DNA from: Halorientalis regularis
GTDB taxonomy: Archaea > Halobacteriota > Halobacteria > Halobacteriales > Haloarculaceae
DNA: 64,000 nt
NCBI RefSeq assembly: GCF_023698535.1
Contig: NZ_JALJCL010000004.1
Span: 240,761 to 304,760 of the forward strand
Direction: 5' to 3'
Below the pieces are notes generated by a model, which was not told the DNA's origin, did no database searches, and worked only from the letters and a program-made list of their open reading frames with translations. Made by a program: the position numbers and the translations under genes. Positions 35,379 through 44,603 of this stretch are shown one piece after another (within the stretch, counting starts at the first letter, position 1; each line of letters begins with the position of its first letter).

Positions 35379-37130
35379 TCAGTTCTGCTTCGCGCCGGGA
35401 TTGGTCACTGCGCCGTTGGCCGCCGAGTCGAACATCCGGCCGTACTTCGCCAGCACGCCGTTCGTGTAGTTCGGTTCGGGCATGTCCCGCTCGTCGAGGC
35501 GGCGCTCGATCTCCTCGTCCGTGAGATCCACCGACAGTTCGAGGTCGTCGATGTCGATGGTGATGGTGTCGCCGTCCTCCAGCGCCGCGATGGGACCGCC
35601 GACGTAGGCCTCGGGGGCGACGTGGCCGATGGAGAAGCCCCGCGTCGCGCCGGAGAACCGGCCGTCGGTAAAGAGCGCCACGTCCTCGGCGTGACCCTGG
35701 CCGGCGACGGCGGAGGTGACGCCCAGCATCTCCCGCATCCCGGGGCCGCCCTGTGGCCCCTCGTTGCGGATGCCGATCACGTCACCGCTCTCGACGTTGC
35801 CTTCCTGGACGTACTGCATGGCGTTCTCCTCGTCCTCGAAGATCCGGACCGGGCCCTCGTGGTGGAGGTGGTCTTCGCCGGTGATCTTGATGACCGCACC
35901 GTCGGGGGCGAGGTTGCCCGTCAGGATGCGGATGGCACCGCGCTCGTGGATCGGGTCGGCCACGGTTTCGAGGAACTCGGCGTCCAGATCGGCGATCTTC
36001 GGCGGGTCGTAGGCCTCGATGGCTTCGGTCATCGTCTCGCCCGTCACGGTCAGGGCGTCGCCGTGGAGCAGGTCGGCGTCCAGGAGCTCCCGGAGGACGA
36101 CCGGCACGCCGCCGACCTCGTGCAGGTCGTTCATCACTTTCTCGCCGCCGGGCTGGAGATCGGCGATCTTCGGCGTGCGGGCGCTGATCCGGTTGAAGTC
36201 CTCGATGTCGAGTTCGACGCCGGCTTCGGCAGCCATCGCCAGCAGGTGGAGGACGGCGTTGGTCGACCCGCCGATCGCGACCTGCAGGGCAATGGCGTTC
36301 TCGAAGGACTCCCGCGTGAGGAAATCTGAGGGCTTGCGGCGCTCGCGGACGACCTCGACGGCGACCTCGCCAGCCTCACGCGCGACCTCGTAGCGGGACT
36401 CGTCCTCGGCGGGCGGCGAGGCCGAACCGAGGGGTGCAAAGCCCAGCGCCTCCGAGATGGAGGCCATCGTGTTGGCGGTGAACATCCCGCCACAGGAGCC
36501 AGCGCCGGGACAGGCGTTGCGCTCCAGATCGTCGAGTTCCTCCTCGGTCATGTCGCCGTCGGCGACCGCGCCGACGCCCTCGAAGACGTTCTGGATGGTG
36601 ACCTCCCGGCCCTCGTGTTCGCCTGGCATGATCGATCCGCCGTACAGGAAGACGCTGGGCAGGTCGGTCCGGATCGAGGCCATCATCATCCCGGGCATGT
36701 TCTTGTCACAGCCGCCGATGGTGACCAGGCCGTCCATGCGCTCGCCGAAGGCGACGAGTTCGACCGAATCGGCGATGACCTCACGGGAGATCAGGGAGGC
36801 CTTCATCCCCTCGGTCCCCATCGAAATGGCGTCGGAGATGGTGATCGTGCCGAACTCGATGGGCATCCCCTCGCCCTCGTCGATGCCGTCGTAGGCGGAT
36901 TCGGCGACGTCGTCGAGGTGGACGTTACAGGGCGTGATGTCGGCGGCGGGGTTGGCGACGCCGACCATCGGCGAGGAGAGGTCCTCGTCGTCGTAGCCCA
37001 TCGCGCGGAACATCGCGCGGTGGGGGGCCTTGTCCCGGCCCTCCGTGACCTCGCTGGACGGCAGGTCGTCGTCTTTCTCGATGGCGTCCGAGGCCGGCTC
37101 CCGGGCCTCGGGGTCGGGCTGTTGGCTCAT
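35379..37130 (-). CDS. ilvD: Dihydroxy-acid dehydratase
   Basis: 583 residues, normal IlvD length. [20 protein letters not shown] gives the first Fe-S Cys, [19 protein letters not shown] the second, and [20 protein letters not shown] the third. It dehydrates 2,3-dihydroxy acids to 2-oxo acids in valine, isoleucine and pantothenate synthesis. It stands alone, with hairpin-rich spacer downstream and no other ilv gene in the window. Confidence 0.97.
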   Translation of the reverse strand: MSQQPDPEAREPASDAIEKDDDLPSSEVTEGRDKAPHRAMFRAMGYDDEDLSSPMVGVANPAADITPCNVHLDDVAESAYDGIDEGEGMPIEFGTITISDAISMGTEGMKASLISREVIADSVELVAFGERMDGLVTIGGCDKNMPGMMMASIRTDLPSVFLYGGSIMPGEHEGREVTIQNVFEGVGAVADGDMTEEELDDLERNACPGAGSCGGMFTANTMASISEALGFAPLGSASPPAEDESRYEVAREAGEVAVEVVRERRKPSDFLTRESFENAIALQVAIGGSTNAVLHLLAMAAEAGVELDIEDFNRISARTPKIADLQPGGEKVMNDLHEVGGVPVVLRELLDADLLHGDALTVTGETMTEAIEAYDPPKIADLDAEFLETVADPIHERGAIRILTGNLAPDGAVIKITGEDHLHHEGPVRIFEDEENAMQYVQEGNVESGDVIGIRNEGPQGGPGMREMLGVTSAVAGQGHAEDVALFTDGRFSGATRGFSIGHVAPEAYVGGPIAALEDGDTITIDIDDLELSVDLTDEEIERRLDERDMPEPNYTNGVLAKYGRMFDSAANGAVTNPGAKQN

Positions 37131-37273
37131 GGCCGTAGGATTGCCACCCTGGCGCTTTAACTTCCCGGATTCTGGGACCGACCGTTTCGCCGCCGCCCGA
37201 ATCCGTTCGCTCGACCGCTGGAGCGACGTGGCGAAGTAACAATTTGTATTCCAGTCCGAGTGGCAGGTCCGAT

Positions 37274-37626
37274 ATGAACGGGACGGTGACGCGGGTCGGT
37301 GGGGGCTTGCTATGTGTCGCGAGCGTCGTCATCGGGGCGGTTCCGGTACCGTTCCGTGCTGAATTGGCCGTCGTCGGCGGCAGTTTCACCATCGTCGGGC
37401 TCGTGTTCGCGGCCCTCGTGGGTCTCTGTGGGTGGTACTGGTCGCCCGGCCGGACTACGGACTCTACGCCGGACCGCTGGGGGTGGTGTTTTCCCTCCTG
37501 TCGCTGATCGGTGCGCTCGGTGGGCTCTTCGTCGGGATGTTTCTCGGGGTCGTCGGTGGACTCCTCGCGACGGTCGGTGGCGCCCTCCAGTACGCCGACA
37601 CCGAGACCGATCCGGACCCGACCTGA
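37274..37626 (+). pseudogene. DUF6114-like membrane protein, frameshifted
   Basis: Frame one from the ATG at 37274 gives [20 protein letters not shown], further hydrophobic sequence and GLVFAALVGLCG, then leaves the family pattern and stops. A second frame opens at 37432 (VVLVARPDYGLYAGPLGVV, then LLSLIGALGGLFVGMFLGV) and ends at 37626. Restoring one G in the G run at 37430-37432 joins them into a four-span protein of ~118 residues with the RPD and LSLIGALGGL features of haloarchaeal DUF6114-like proteins. Real decay or a homopolymer error; as written no full protein is made. Confidence 0.7.
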
Positions 37627-37665
37627 CCCGCAACTGCCATGCCGGCCGAGCGATTAGATCGCCCC

Positions 37666-38631
37666 ATGACTCGCGTGGCCGCCGGTGCGCGCCTGCACTT
37701 CGGTTTCCAGAACCTCTCGCTGGCCCGGGAGCGCCTCTACGGTGGCGTCGGCGTCGCCTTGGACGAACCGCGGGTGGTGATCGAGGCCGACCCCGCCGAT
37801 GGCGTCCACTGTGCCGACGCGACCGTGGCCGACCACGCCCGGACGGCGGTGGATCTGCTCGACGTGTCCGGCGTCGACCTGACCGTCGTCGAGCGCTTGC
37901 CCCGTCACGTCGGCCTGGGCAGCGGCACGCAACTCGCCATGGCGACGCTCGCGGCGGTCGCGGCCGCCCACGACCGGGACCCGGAACTGCGCGACCGCGC
38001 GCCGGCACTGGGCCGTGGCGGGCGGAGCGGCGTCGGCGTCGCGGCCGCCGAGGTCGGCGGGTTCGTCGTCGACGGCGGCCACCCAACCGAACTGTTCACG
38101 GCCGCGCCGCCCGCCGACGGCGCGTGGACGGTCCCGCCAGTGACCGCCCGCCACGAACTCCCGACCGACTGGCGGTTCGTCGTCGCCGTTCCCGAGACCG
38201 ACCCGGGCCGGAGCGGCGAGGCCGAAGACGAGAGCATGCGCACGGTGGTCGAACGCGCCGATCCAGGGATCGCCGACGAGATCGGCGGTGTCCTCCTCCG
38301 GCGGATCCTCCCGGCGGCCGCCGAGGGCGACCGGGCTACCTTCGGTGACGGTGTGTCGAAACTCGGCCGGCTCAACGGGGCCTGGTACGCCGACGAGCAG
38401 GGGGGTGTCTACCGGCCGCCGGCGGGTCGGATCGTCGACGAACTCTCGGGTCATCCCGCCGTCACCGGCACCGGCCAGTCCTCGTGGGGGCCCACCGTCT
38501 ACGCGCTGACCGACGCCACGATGGCCGAGGACGCCCGGACCGCCGCACGGGACGCCCTCGACGCGGTCGGCGTCGACGGCCGAATCGTCGTGAGCGCACC
38601 CACAAATCGCGGGCTCCGGATCGAGACCTGA
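37666..38631 (+). CDS. GHMP-kinase-family protein (beta-RFAP synthase-like)
   Basis: 321 residues from the ATG at 37666 (TRVAAGARLHFGFQNLSLA follows); an in-frame ATG at 37639 would add nine residues. The GHMP ATP loop is LPRHVGLGSGTQLAMATLAA, and the later GQSSWGPTVYALTD is the C-terminal motif 3. Closest relatives are beta-ribofuranosylaminobenzene 5'-phosphate synthases of the methanopterin pathway. Halophiles generally use folates rather than methanopterin, so the substrate here may differ. Confidence 0.85.
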   Translation: MTRVAAGARLHFGFQNLSLARERLYGGVGVALDEPRVVIEADPADGVHCADATVADHARTAVDLLDVSGVDLTVVERLPRHVGLGSGTQLAMATLAAVAAAHDRDPELRDRAPALGRGGRSGVGVAAAEVGGFVVDGGHPTELFTAAPPADGAWTVPPVTARHELPTDWRFVVAVPETDPGRSGEAEDESMRTVVERADPGIADEIGGVLLRRILPAAAEGDRATFGDGVSKLGRLNGAWYADEQGGVYRPPAGRIVDELSGHPAVTGTGQSSWGPTVYALTDATMAEDARTAARDALDAVGVDGRIVVSAPTNRGLRIET

Positions 38632-38660
38632 CGCGTTTCGACGGCCGAACCCGCCGCAAG

Positions 38661-38669
38661 TAGTAAATC
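38661..38669 (+). promoter_or_regulatory. TATA-like box for the KaiC-like gene
   Basis: TAGTAAATC is centred 27 bases before the ATG at 38692, consistent with a leaderless transcript. Confidence 0.45.
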
Positions 38670-38691
38670 GTCACGTCCGTTTGGTGAGAGC

Positions 38692-39528
38692 ATGGACCGC
38701 ATCCCCTTCGGTATCCGACAGTTGGATACGATCATCGACGGGGGGGCACCGCCGGGCAGCGTCGTCCTGCTGTCGGGCGAAGCGGGGGCCGGCTCGCGGG
38801 AGTTCATGTACACGAGCGCGATCCTCAACGGGCTCGCCAACGCCGACCGCGAACTCCACGACCTCTACTACGGCGACGTTGCGGCCGGCGCGAGCGTCAC
38901 CGACGATATTCACTACGTCTCCTTCACGGCCGACAGCGACCAGCTCTACCGCGAGATGGATCGGACCATGGACACCGAGATCGTCGAGTCCGGGTTCGAA
39001 GCCGTCGATTTCGTCGACATGGCCGAGTCGTACTTCCACCCCAGTAGCGTCCCGCGAGACTGGTACGCAGAGGAGACCAGACACATCCGGGACATGGCCG
39101 GCCGCCAGGACCGCGAGGACATCTTCACCGCACTCGGTGCCTACCTCAGCGAGAACGCACCGGGGAGCCTCGTCGTCATCGACTCGCTGTCGGACCTCAT
39201 CAGTTCGCTGGGCGACGACCGCGACTGGTCCGACATCGTCTACATCGTCAAGGGGCTCCAGAAGGCCGCTCACTCCTGGAACGGGCTGATCCTCGTCCAC
39301 GTCAACCACGAGACGGTCACGCCCGAACAGCAGGGCCAACTGATCGACGCGGCCAACGGGACGATGACCTTCGAGTGGGAACAGGGCGGCTCCGAACGCG
39401 CCCGTACCCTGGTGTTCAAGAAGTTCCGTGGCGTCCTCTCCCGGATCGAGGACGAGAACATCATCCGCTTCGAGACCGAGATCGGCGACGCCGGCTTCGA
39501 CATCAGCGACGTTCGGAAGATTCGCTGA
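38692..39528 (+). CDS. RadA/KaiC-like ATPase homologue with degenerate P-loop
   Basis: 278 residues. The start IPFGIRQLDTIIDGGAPPGS is that of KaiC/RadA-like domains, and SLVVIDSLSDLISSLGDD is a clear Walker B. The Walker A position reads LLSGEAGAGSREFMYTSAI, without the invariant Lys-Ser/Thr, so ATP hydrolysis is doubtful. Haloarchaeal annotations often call this type HTR-like protein. It may act as a regulatory or scaffold protein. Single KaiC domain, no membrane segment. Confidence 0.8.
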   Translation: MDRIPFGIRQLDTIIDGGAPPGSVVLLSGEAGAGSREFMYTSAILNGLANADRELHDLYYGDVAAGASVTDDIHYVSFTADSDQLYREMDRTMDTEIVESGFEAVDFVDMAESYFHPSSVPRDWYAEETRHIRDMAGRQDREDIFTALGAYLSENAPGSLVVIDSLSDLISSLGDDRDWSDIVYIVKGLQKAAHSWNGLILVHVNHETVTPEQQGQLIDAANGTMTFEWEQGGSERARTLVFKKFRGVLSRIEDENIIRFETEIGDAGFDISDVRKIR

Positions 39529-39627
39529 CATCTTCGCCACCTACCTCCCGCTCGCTCTCGATTTCCGGCGCGAGCGCGCTGCTTTCCCGACCGTCCGTTG
39601 TTTTACGAGCTGATAAACTGTGGCAAA

Positions 39628-39636
39628 CCCTTAACT
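39628..39636 (+). promoter_or_regulatory. TATA-like box for the 39661 gene
   Basis: CCCTTAACT is centred 29 bases before the ATG at 39661, a typical leaderless haloarchaeal promoter. Confidence 0.5.
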
Positions 39637-39660
39637 GCGGAAGGGGCCAACTGCGAGTAG

Positions 39661-40605
39661 ATGGCCAGTGAGCCGACGGACGAGCCGGTGACGGTGTCGC
39701 TGCCGCCGGAGTTGGCGGCGTGGGTCGACGAACAGGCCCGCGACCGCGGCACCGACCGCGAGACCGTCCTCGCCCAGTTGCTCGCCGCCCACCGCGCCAC
39801 CGACGACCTCGACGCCGACGACCCCGAGGCGCTGGCCGAGGTCGTCGACGTGGAGGCCGCCGTGAACGACGTGCTCGCCGACAGGCTCCCCGAGATAGTC
39901 GACGCCGTCACGGACCAGCTGGAGGTCGAGGCCCAGGTGCAAGACGCCGTCGAGCGACACCTCCAGGACGCCCTCGAAGATCGGCTGGCGGAGGTGTCAC
40001 AGTCCGCCGCCGACCGGGCCACCGAGCAGATCGGCGACCGGCTCGACGACCGCCTCGGCGCGGTCGAAGACGACTACATGGACAAGATCCAGGACGTTCG
40101 CCAGCGCGTCATTCAGGTCAAACAGGCGGCCGACAGCAAGGCACCGGCCGACCACGGCCACCCCGACCTGGCCGACCGTATCGACGGCCTGGCCAGCGAT
40201 GTCGAGACCGTCGAGGGAGAGATCGAGACGCTCCGGGCCCAACTCGACGAGCGAGCTGGCGACACAGCCGACCGAATCGAGGATCTGGACGAGACCGTCG
40301 GCGACCTCGAAGAGAAGGTCCGGACGGTGGCCCACGTCGTCCGGGACCTCCGGGACGACGCCCGGGTGGGCTCGAAACGGGCCACCTCGGTCGAGGGGAT
40401 CAAACGCGCCGCGGCCGAACTCGACGTGGACCGCGCGAAGTGTGGCGTCTGTGGCGAAGGCGTCCAGATCGGGCTCATGACCGAGCCCGAGTGCCCACAC
40501 TGCGAGGCCGTCGTCACCGACGTCGAACCCAAGGACGGTTTCTTCGGCAGTCCGAAACTCGTCAAGGCCCAGAGCATCGAGGCCCCGGAGGAAGACGATG
40601 GCTGA
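39661..40605 (+). CDS. Coiled-coil protein with N-terminal RHH-like and C-terminal zinc-ribbon-like segments
   Basis: 314 residues. Residues ~8-45 (VTVSLPPELAAWVDEQARD, then ETVLAQLLAAHR) look like a ribbon-helix-helix DNA-binding motif. Residues ~60-250 are acidic heptad-rich helix. Residues ~261-281 carry four Cys as CGVCGEG and CPHC. The gene overlaps the next by eight bases and the two probably act together. It could be a DNA-binding or structural protein; function unknown. Confidence 0.75.
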   Translation: MASEPTDEPVTVSLPPELAAWVDEQARDRGTDRETVLAQLLAAHRATDDLDADDPEALAEVVDVEAAVNDVLADRLPEIVDAVTDQLEVEAQVQDAVERHLQDALEDRLAEVSQSAADRATEQIGDRLDDRLGAVEDDYMDKIQDVRQRVIQVKQAADSKAPADHGHPDLADRIDGLASDVETVEGEIETLRAQLDERAGDTADRIEDLDETVGDLEEKVRTVAHVVRDLRDDARVGSKRATSVEGIKRAAAELDVDRAKCGVCGEGVQIGLMTEPECPHCEAVVTDVEPKDGFFGSPKLVKAQSIEAPEEDDG

Positions 40606-41230
40606 GGACGAGGACGACCCGTTCGACGCCTTCGAGACGCCCGACGAGGCCGACGATCCCTTCGAGGACCTGGATCCTTCCGACGCCGACGACGGGGAGA
40701 CTGCCGGGGAGCAACATCCGGACGACACGCCTGCCGACGAACCGACACCGCCGGGCCGGCTCCGGGACGATCCCTTCGAGACCGCGGAATCGGCCGAGAC
40801 CGAGACCGACGCGAGCAGCGAGGTCGCGTCGCCGACCTCCGACGACGCGGGCGGCGACGCCTCGACGGAACCCACGGACGACCCCTTCGCGGAGTTCTCG
40901 ACGGCCCGCCGGGACGAGGGCGACGACCCGTTCGAAGCATTCGAGTCGGCCGGCGTCGACGAGATCGACCCCGATGCGGTCTGGCAGGATCTGGAGAGCA
41001 GTGGGCCCGAAACCGAGGAACGAACCTACTCCGAGGTGTCGAAACACCGCTTCTGTGAGGGGTGTGAACATTTCAGTGGTCCGCCCGAAATCGAGTGCAC
41101 TTACGAGGGCGCGGCTATCGTCGAGTTTCTGGACATGGAGACGGTGCGGCTGTTGAACTGCCCCATCGTCGCCGAACAGCGCGCGCTCGAAGGGAGCGGC
41201 GTCGAACTGGGCGAGACCGATTCAGAGTGA
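40598..41230 (+). CDS. Acidic low-complexity protein with C-terminal Cys module
   Basis: 210 residues. The first ~140 are Asp/Glu-rich with repeated DDPF-x-x-F units (DDPFDAFETP, DDPFEDLDP, DDPFAEFST and DDPFEAFES). The C-terminal ~65 form a compact domain with FCEGCEHFSGPPEIECTYEG and a further Cys in LNCPIVAEQ, suggesting metal binding. The DDPF repeats look like short linear binding motifs. Coupled to the upstream coiled-coil gene; convergent with the response regulator, overlapping it by nine bases. Confidence 0.7.
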   Translation: MAEDEDDPFDAFETPDEADDPFEDLDPSDADDGETAGEQHPDDTPADEPTPPGRLRDDPFETAESAETETDASSEVASPTSDDAGGDASTEPTDDPFAEFSTARRDEGDDPFEAFESAGVDEIDPDAVWQDLESSGPETEERTYSEVSKHRFCEGCEHFSGPPEIECTYEGAAIVEFLDMETVRLLNCPIVAEQRALEGSGVELGETDSE

Positions 41231-41809
41231 GGAGCGGGAACCCCGCTCGACCGACCGGTGGGTCTCGACGATCTCCTCGAAGTTGTCCATCGACTCCCGG
41301 AGTTCCTCGCTGAGTTTCACGGCGCGGCGCTTGGTTCGCTGGAACTCCTCGTCGTTTTCGAGTTCGCTCGGCTGGAGTTCCGACTCCAGCACCGAGAGCT
41401 TCGACAGCAGGTTGAAAAACTCGTCCAGTTTCGGGTCGGTCCCGCTCCGGTCGACGTGCTGGTCGAGGGTCGTCCGGAGCGTCTCCTTGTCGACCGGCTT
41501 GCAGAGATAGTCGTCGAAATCCATCTCCAGAATGTTGAGATCGGGATCGACCGCCGTCACCATGATGATCGGGAAGTCGTAGCCCCGGTCCCGTAGCTTC
41601 TCGAGGACCTCGTCGCCGTGGATGTCCGGCATCCGCCGGTCCAGCAGCATGGCGTCGGTGGTCGCGTCGACCTTCTCGAGGGCCGCTTCGCCGCCGAACG
41701 CCAGCTCGGTGTCGTAGTCGCCACTGAGCTTCAGGGCGTAGGCCTCCGCAACGTCTTCTTCGTCGTCGACGACGAGGACGTTCGGCGCAGTACTGGACTC
41801 GTGGGGCAC
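41222..41809 (-). CDS. Response regulator with HalX-type C-terminus
   Basis: 195 residues. The receiver domain spans ~1-125: VLVVDDEEDVAEAYALKL supplies the acidic pair, AMLLDRRMPDIHGDEVLE the phosphoacceptor Asp, and DYLCKPVDKETLRTTLDQ the conserved Lys. The helical C-terminus (FFNLLSKLSVLESELQP to ELRESMDNFEEIVETHR) matches the HalX domain found after receivers in haloarchaea, with no DNA-binding domain. It is divergent from the histidine kinase gene 129 bases away, its likely partner. Confidence 0.92.
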   Translation of the reverse strand: MPHESSTAPNVLVVDDEEDVAEAYALKLSGDYDTELAFGGEAALEKVDATTDAMLLDRRMPDIHGDEVLEKLRDRGYDFPIIMVTAVDPDLNILEMDFDDYLCKPVDKETLRTTLDQHVDRSGTDPKLDEFFNLLSKLSVLESELQPSELENDEEFQRTKRRAVKLSEELRESMDNFEEIVETHRSVERGSRSSL

Positions 41810-41938
41810 AGTCGCAGTGAGTCGTATCGGAGGCGCGCTGAAATACCTTTGCGCGGTTTCGCGCAGCGAGTCGTCGGCTCACCGCTCGTAACGGCCGACA
41901 GCTACTCCAAGGGGCTGTCCGAATTCGACAGCCAACGC

Positions 41939-42952
41939 ATGGACGAGGGGGACGGAGCCGACGACCTGCTCAGCGCCCACCCCGACCCCGTGGTCAAGTA
42001 CGGCAAAGGAGCCGAGGGCATCGTCGTCGAGGCGATCAACCCCGCCTTCCGGGAGACCTTCGCCGTCGACGGGGCAGACGTGTCACTCCGGGCGACACTC
42101 GCCGCCGAGGACGCCCTGTCGGCGGTCGCGGGCGCGATCCAGTCGGGCGACGCCCTCGACCGCGAGACCGTCTGTGACACGACCGATGGTGACCGCCGCC
42201 TCCGGCTCCGCAACGTCCCGACCGACGACGGGGGCTACCTGCTGTACACCGCGCTCGGGGACGGCCACGAACGCCACGAGGACCTGCAGGCGGAGGTCGA
42301 CCGGCTCACCGAGCGCAACGACCGCCTGGAGACGTTCGCCAGCGTCGTCTCACACGACCTCCGGAATCCCCTCGAAGTCGCCGAGACCTACCTCGAGACG
42401 GCCCGCGAGACCGGCGAGGACGAACAGTTCGACCGCGTCGCCCAGGCGCTGGACCGGATGCGCACACTCATCGAGGACGTCCTCGAACTCGCTCGCGAGG
42501 GTCGAGTCATCGACGGCCGGGAGCGGACGACCCTCGAATCGGTCGCCACCGCCGCTTGGGCGACCGTCGACGGCGGGGAGGCCACCCTGACAGTCGAGAA
42601 CGGCGAGGCGACGCTCCGGACCGATCCCGACCGGCTCCAGCAGGCACTGGCGAACCTCTTCCGCAATTCCATCGAACACGGCGCGGCCGACGCCACCATC
42701 CGGGTCGGCACCCTCGGCAACGCCGACGGCACGGGCTTTTTCCTCGAAGACGACGGCCCTGGCATCCCCGACGACGAGCGCGAGGACGTGTTCGAGCCCG
42801 GCGTCACCACCGATCAGGACGGGACCGGGCTCGGACTCGCCATCGTCCAGCGGGTCGTCGAGGCCCACGGCTGGACGGTCGACGTGACCGACGGTGACGA
42901 CGGCGGGGCCAGATTCGAGGTCCGGAGCGTCGAGTCGCTCCAGCCGCTGTGA
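41939..42952 (+). CDS. PAS-like sensor histidine kinase
   Basis: 337 residues from the ATG at 41939, where acidic coding begins. A PAS-like N-terminus covers ~1-110 (VKYGKGAEGIVVEAINPAF). The HisKA phosphoacceptor is FASVVSHDLRNPLEVAETY at ~125-145. The HATPase domain has N-box LFRNSIEHGAADATI, G1 LEDDGPGIPDDEREDVFE and G2 GTGLGLAIVQRVVEAHG. No membrane segment, so a cytoplasmic sensor, probably signalling to the divergent HalX regulator. Confidence 0.93.
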   Translation: MDEGDGADDLLSAHPDPVVKYGKGAEGIVVEAINPAFRETFAVDGADVSLRATLAAEDALSAVAGAIQSGDALDRETVCDTTDGDRRLRLRNVPTDDGGYLLYTALGDGHERHEDLQAEVDRLTERNDRLETFASVVSHDLRNPLEVAETYLETARETGEDEQFDRVAQALDRMRTLIEDVLELAREGRVIDGRERTTLESVATAAWATVDGGEATLTVENGEATLRTDPDRLQQALANLFRNSIEHGAADATIRVGTLGNADGTGFFLEDDGPGIPDDEREDVFEPGVTTDQDGTGLGLAIVQRVVEAHGWTVDVTDGDDGGARFEVRSVESLQPL

Positions 42953-43004
42953 CCAGACGAAAGAGCCAAGTGTGGTTGGCGGCCGAGTTTCGGCAACCCC
43001 GAAC

Positions 43005-43328
43005 ATGCAATTCTGTGACGAGTGCGGTTCGATGATGCACGCCGACGGCGACGTGATGGTCTGTTCCTCCTGTGGGGCCGAGCAGGCCAAAGACGAGGCC
43101 GCCGCCGAGAAGTTCGTCTCCACGGAGGAACAGAGCGGCGACGAACTGATCGAGACCGAGGAGGGGGCCGACTTCGAGGGGAAACCGACCGCCGACGACG
43201 TGACCTGCGAGGAGTGTGGCCACGGGAAGGCCTGGTACACGATCAAACAGACCGGCTCGGCCGACGAGCCGCCGACCCGGTTTTTCAAGTGCCAGGACTG
43301 CGGCAACCGCTGGCGCGAGTACAACTAG
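43005..43328 (+). CDS. tfs: Transcription factor S (TFIIS-like)
   Basis: 107 residues. The N-terminal zinc ribbon (CDECGSMMHADGDVMVCSSC) and C-terminal ribbon (CEECGHGKAWYTIKQTGSAD, then EPPTRFFKCQDCG) flank an acidic linker. The acidic pair in the C-terminal hairpin (ADEPPTR) is the catalytic tip that stimulates transcript cleavage by stalled RNA polymerase. Start at 43005 fits the conserved MQFCDECG. Confidence 0.95.
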   Translation: MQFCDECGSMMHADGDVMVCSSCGAEQAKDEAAAEKFVSTEEQSGDELIETEEGADFEGKPTADDVTCEECGHGKAWYTIKQTGSADEPPTRFFKCQDCGNRWREYN

Positions 43329-43350
43329 ACCGGCGCTGCGCCCGCCGGCT

Positions 43351-44505
43351 TCACTCGCCGGTCCCCGACGCCGGGAAGATCTCCGTGTCCGGGTACTGGT
43401 TCGACCAGCCGCGCCAGAACATGGCTGGCGTCGCGCTCGTTGGGGCGAGCCTCCGGCCCTCGTGGGGGCCGTCGACCGCCCGGCCCGTCGTCCGCTCCCA
43501 GCGGGAGCCGCCGGCCCGGAGGTGGCGCTCGCCGGCGGCCCGGAACCGGAGCGTCGTCCCGCCGGCCCGTCGCTCGTAGGCTACCAGCCCGCCGTCGGGG
43601 GCGAGCGCGACGACGACCGGCGACGACCCGACGGTGTCGTTGACGACGTTTCGGTCCCGGACTTCGGCGAACGGATACGCCCGCGCCTCGCCGTCGCGGG
43701 CGATCCCGACGACCAGCGTCTTCGGGGTCGGCCCCGCCTCGTCCCGCCGACCGCGGTACCCGATCAGCTGGTCCCTGCCCCGGACGTACTTGCCGTCGAA
43801 GTAGTCGAACGTCGCGTCACGGCCGCGGACGGTGTCGGACCGCGGCGGCGGGAGCAGGACCGTCGTGTCCGGGTGACTCTCGCGCCACTCGCCCCAGCTC
43901 GTCAGCCGCGCAGGCGACAGCGACAGTTCCTCGCCGGTCGCCGGCCCGCGGATCGCGGCCGCGAGCAACTGGCTCCAGAGGCTCCCGGTCGCGCGGTCGT
44001 ACGCGACCAGCGCCCCCCGGTAGAGGTACCCCGAAACGCCGAACACCGTCTCGGTCCCGTTCACGCGGCGCTCCCCGACGACTGCGGTCCCACAGAGCGG
44101 ACAGTAGGTGACCAGCGTCGGGCCGGCGAACCCGTCGTTGACGACCTCGTGCCAGTCGAGTACCCGGAGGGGGTACGCGCGCGCCTCCCCGTCGCGTTTG
44201 AGGCCGACGACCGGCGAGTCGTCGGGCAACAGCGGCCCGCCGTCGTAGGCCGAGGACTCCGGGACGGACAGCCCGGACCAGTCCTCGCCGAACGCGGGGT
44301 CGACTATCGCCGGAATCCTGTCCCGCGGCACGGCCGCGCGCAACTCCCCGCGGGACACCGGCAGTTCGACCGCACCGATCCGGCGATCGCCGGGACTGCC
44401 GGCGGTGGGCGTCGCGCCCGTTCCTCCGTCGCCGGTCCGGCCACAGCCTGCGAGACCGGATGCGAGACCGGCGACCGAGGCGGCGAGGAACTCGCGCCGT
44501 CGCAT
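43351..44505 (-). CDS. DUF3179 family secreted lipoprotein
   Basis: 384 residues from the ATG at 44505. The Tat signal RRREFLAASVAGLASG is followed by a lipobox LAGCG, so export by Tat and lipid anchoring outside the membrane are likely. Two internally similar halves follow: VGLKRDGEARAYPLRVLDWH, VVNDGFAGPTLVTYCPLCGT and AVVGERRVNG in the first, and VVGIARDGEARAYPFAEVRD with VVNDTVGSSPVVVALAPDGG in the second. DUF3179 proteins are of unknown function. The CPLC motif could bind metal or be redox-active. Confidence 0.9.
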   Translation of the reverse strand: MRRREFLAASVAGLASGLAGCGRTGDGGTGATPTAGSPGDRRIGAVELPVSRGELRAAVPRDRIPAIVDPAFGEDWSGLSVPESSAYDGGPLLPDDSPVVGLKRDGEARAYPLRVLDWHEVVNDGFAGPTLVTYCPLCGTAVVGERRVNGTETVFGVSGYLYRGALVAYDRATGSLWSQLLAAAIRGPATGEELSLSPARLTSWGEWRESHPDTTVLLPPPRSDTVRGRDATFDYFDGKYVRGRDQLIGYRGRRDEAGPTPKTLVVGIARDGEARAYPFAEVRDRNVVNDTVGSSPVVVALAPDGGLVAYERRAGGTTLRFRAAGERHLRAGGSRWERTTGRAVDGPHEGRRLAPTSATPAMFWRGWSNQYPDTEIFPASGTGE

Positions 44506-44603
44506 CGCCGGTGGTTCGATCCACTCGTTCAAAAACCTGTGCGGGTGTCGCACGGGCCTCGCACGACCGGTCCGTCACGGCGGAGGCACGCCGGGGGACC
44601 GAT

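Noticed and set aside
37430..37434. Programmed ribosomal frameshift in the DUF6114-like gene
   Set aside because: No slippery heptamer or downstream structure is evident, and homologues are single-frame; a simple one-base loss explains it.
41618..41938. Longer start for the histidine kinase, using the open frame back to 41618
   Set aside because: That stretch overlaps the divergent response regulator in antisense and has non-acidic shadow composition; acidic coding starts at 41939.
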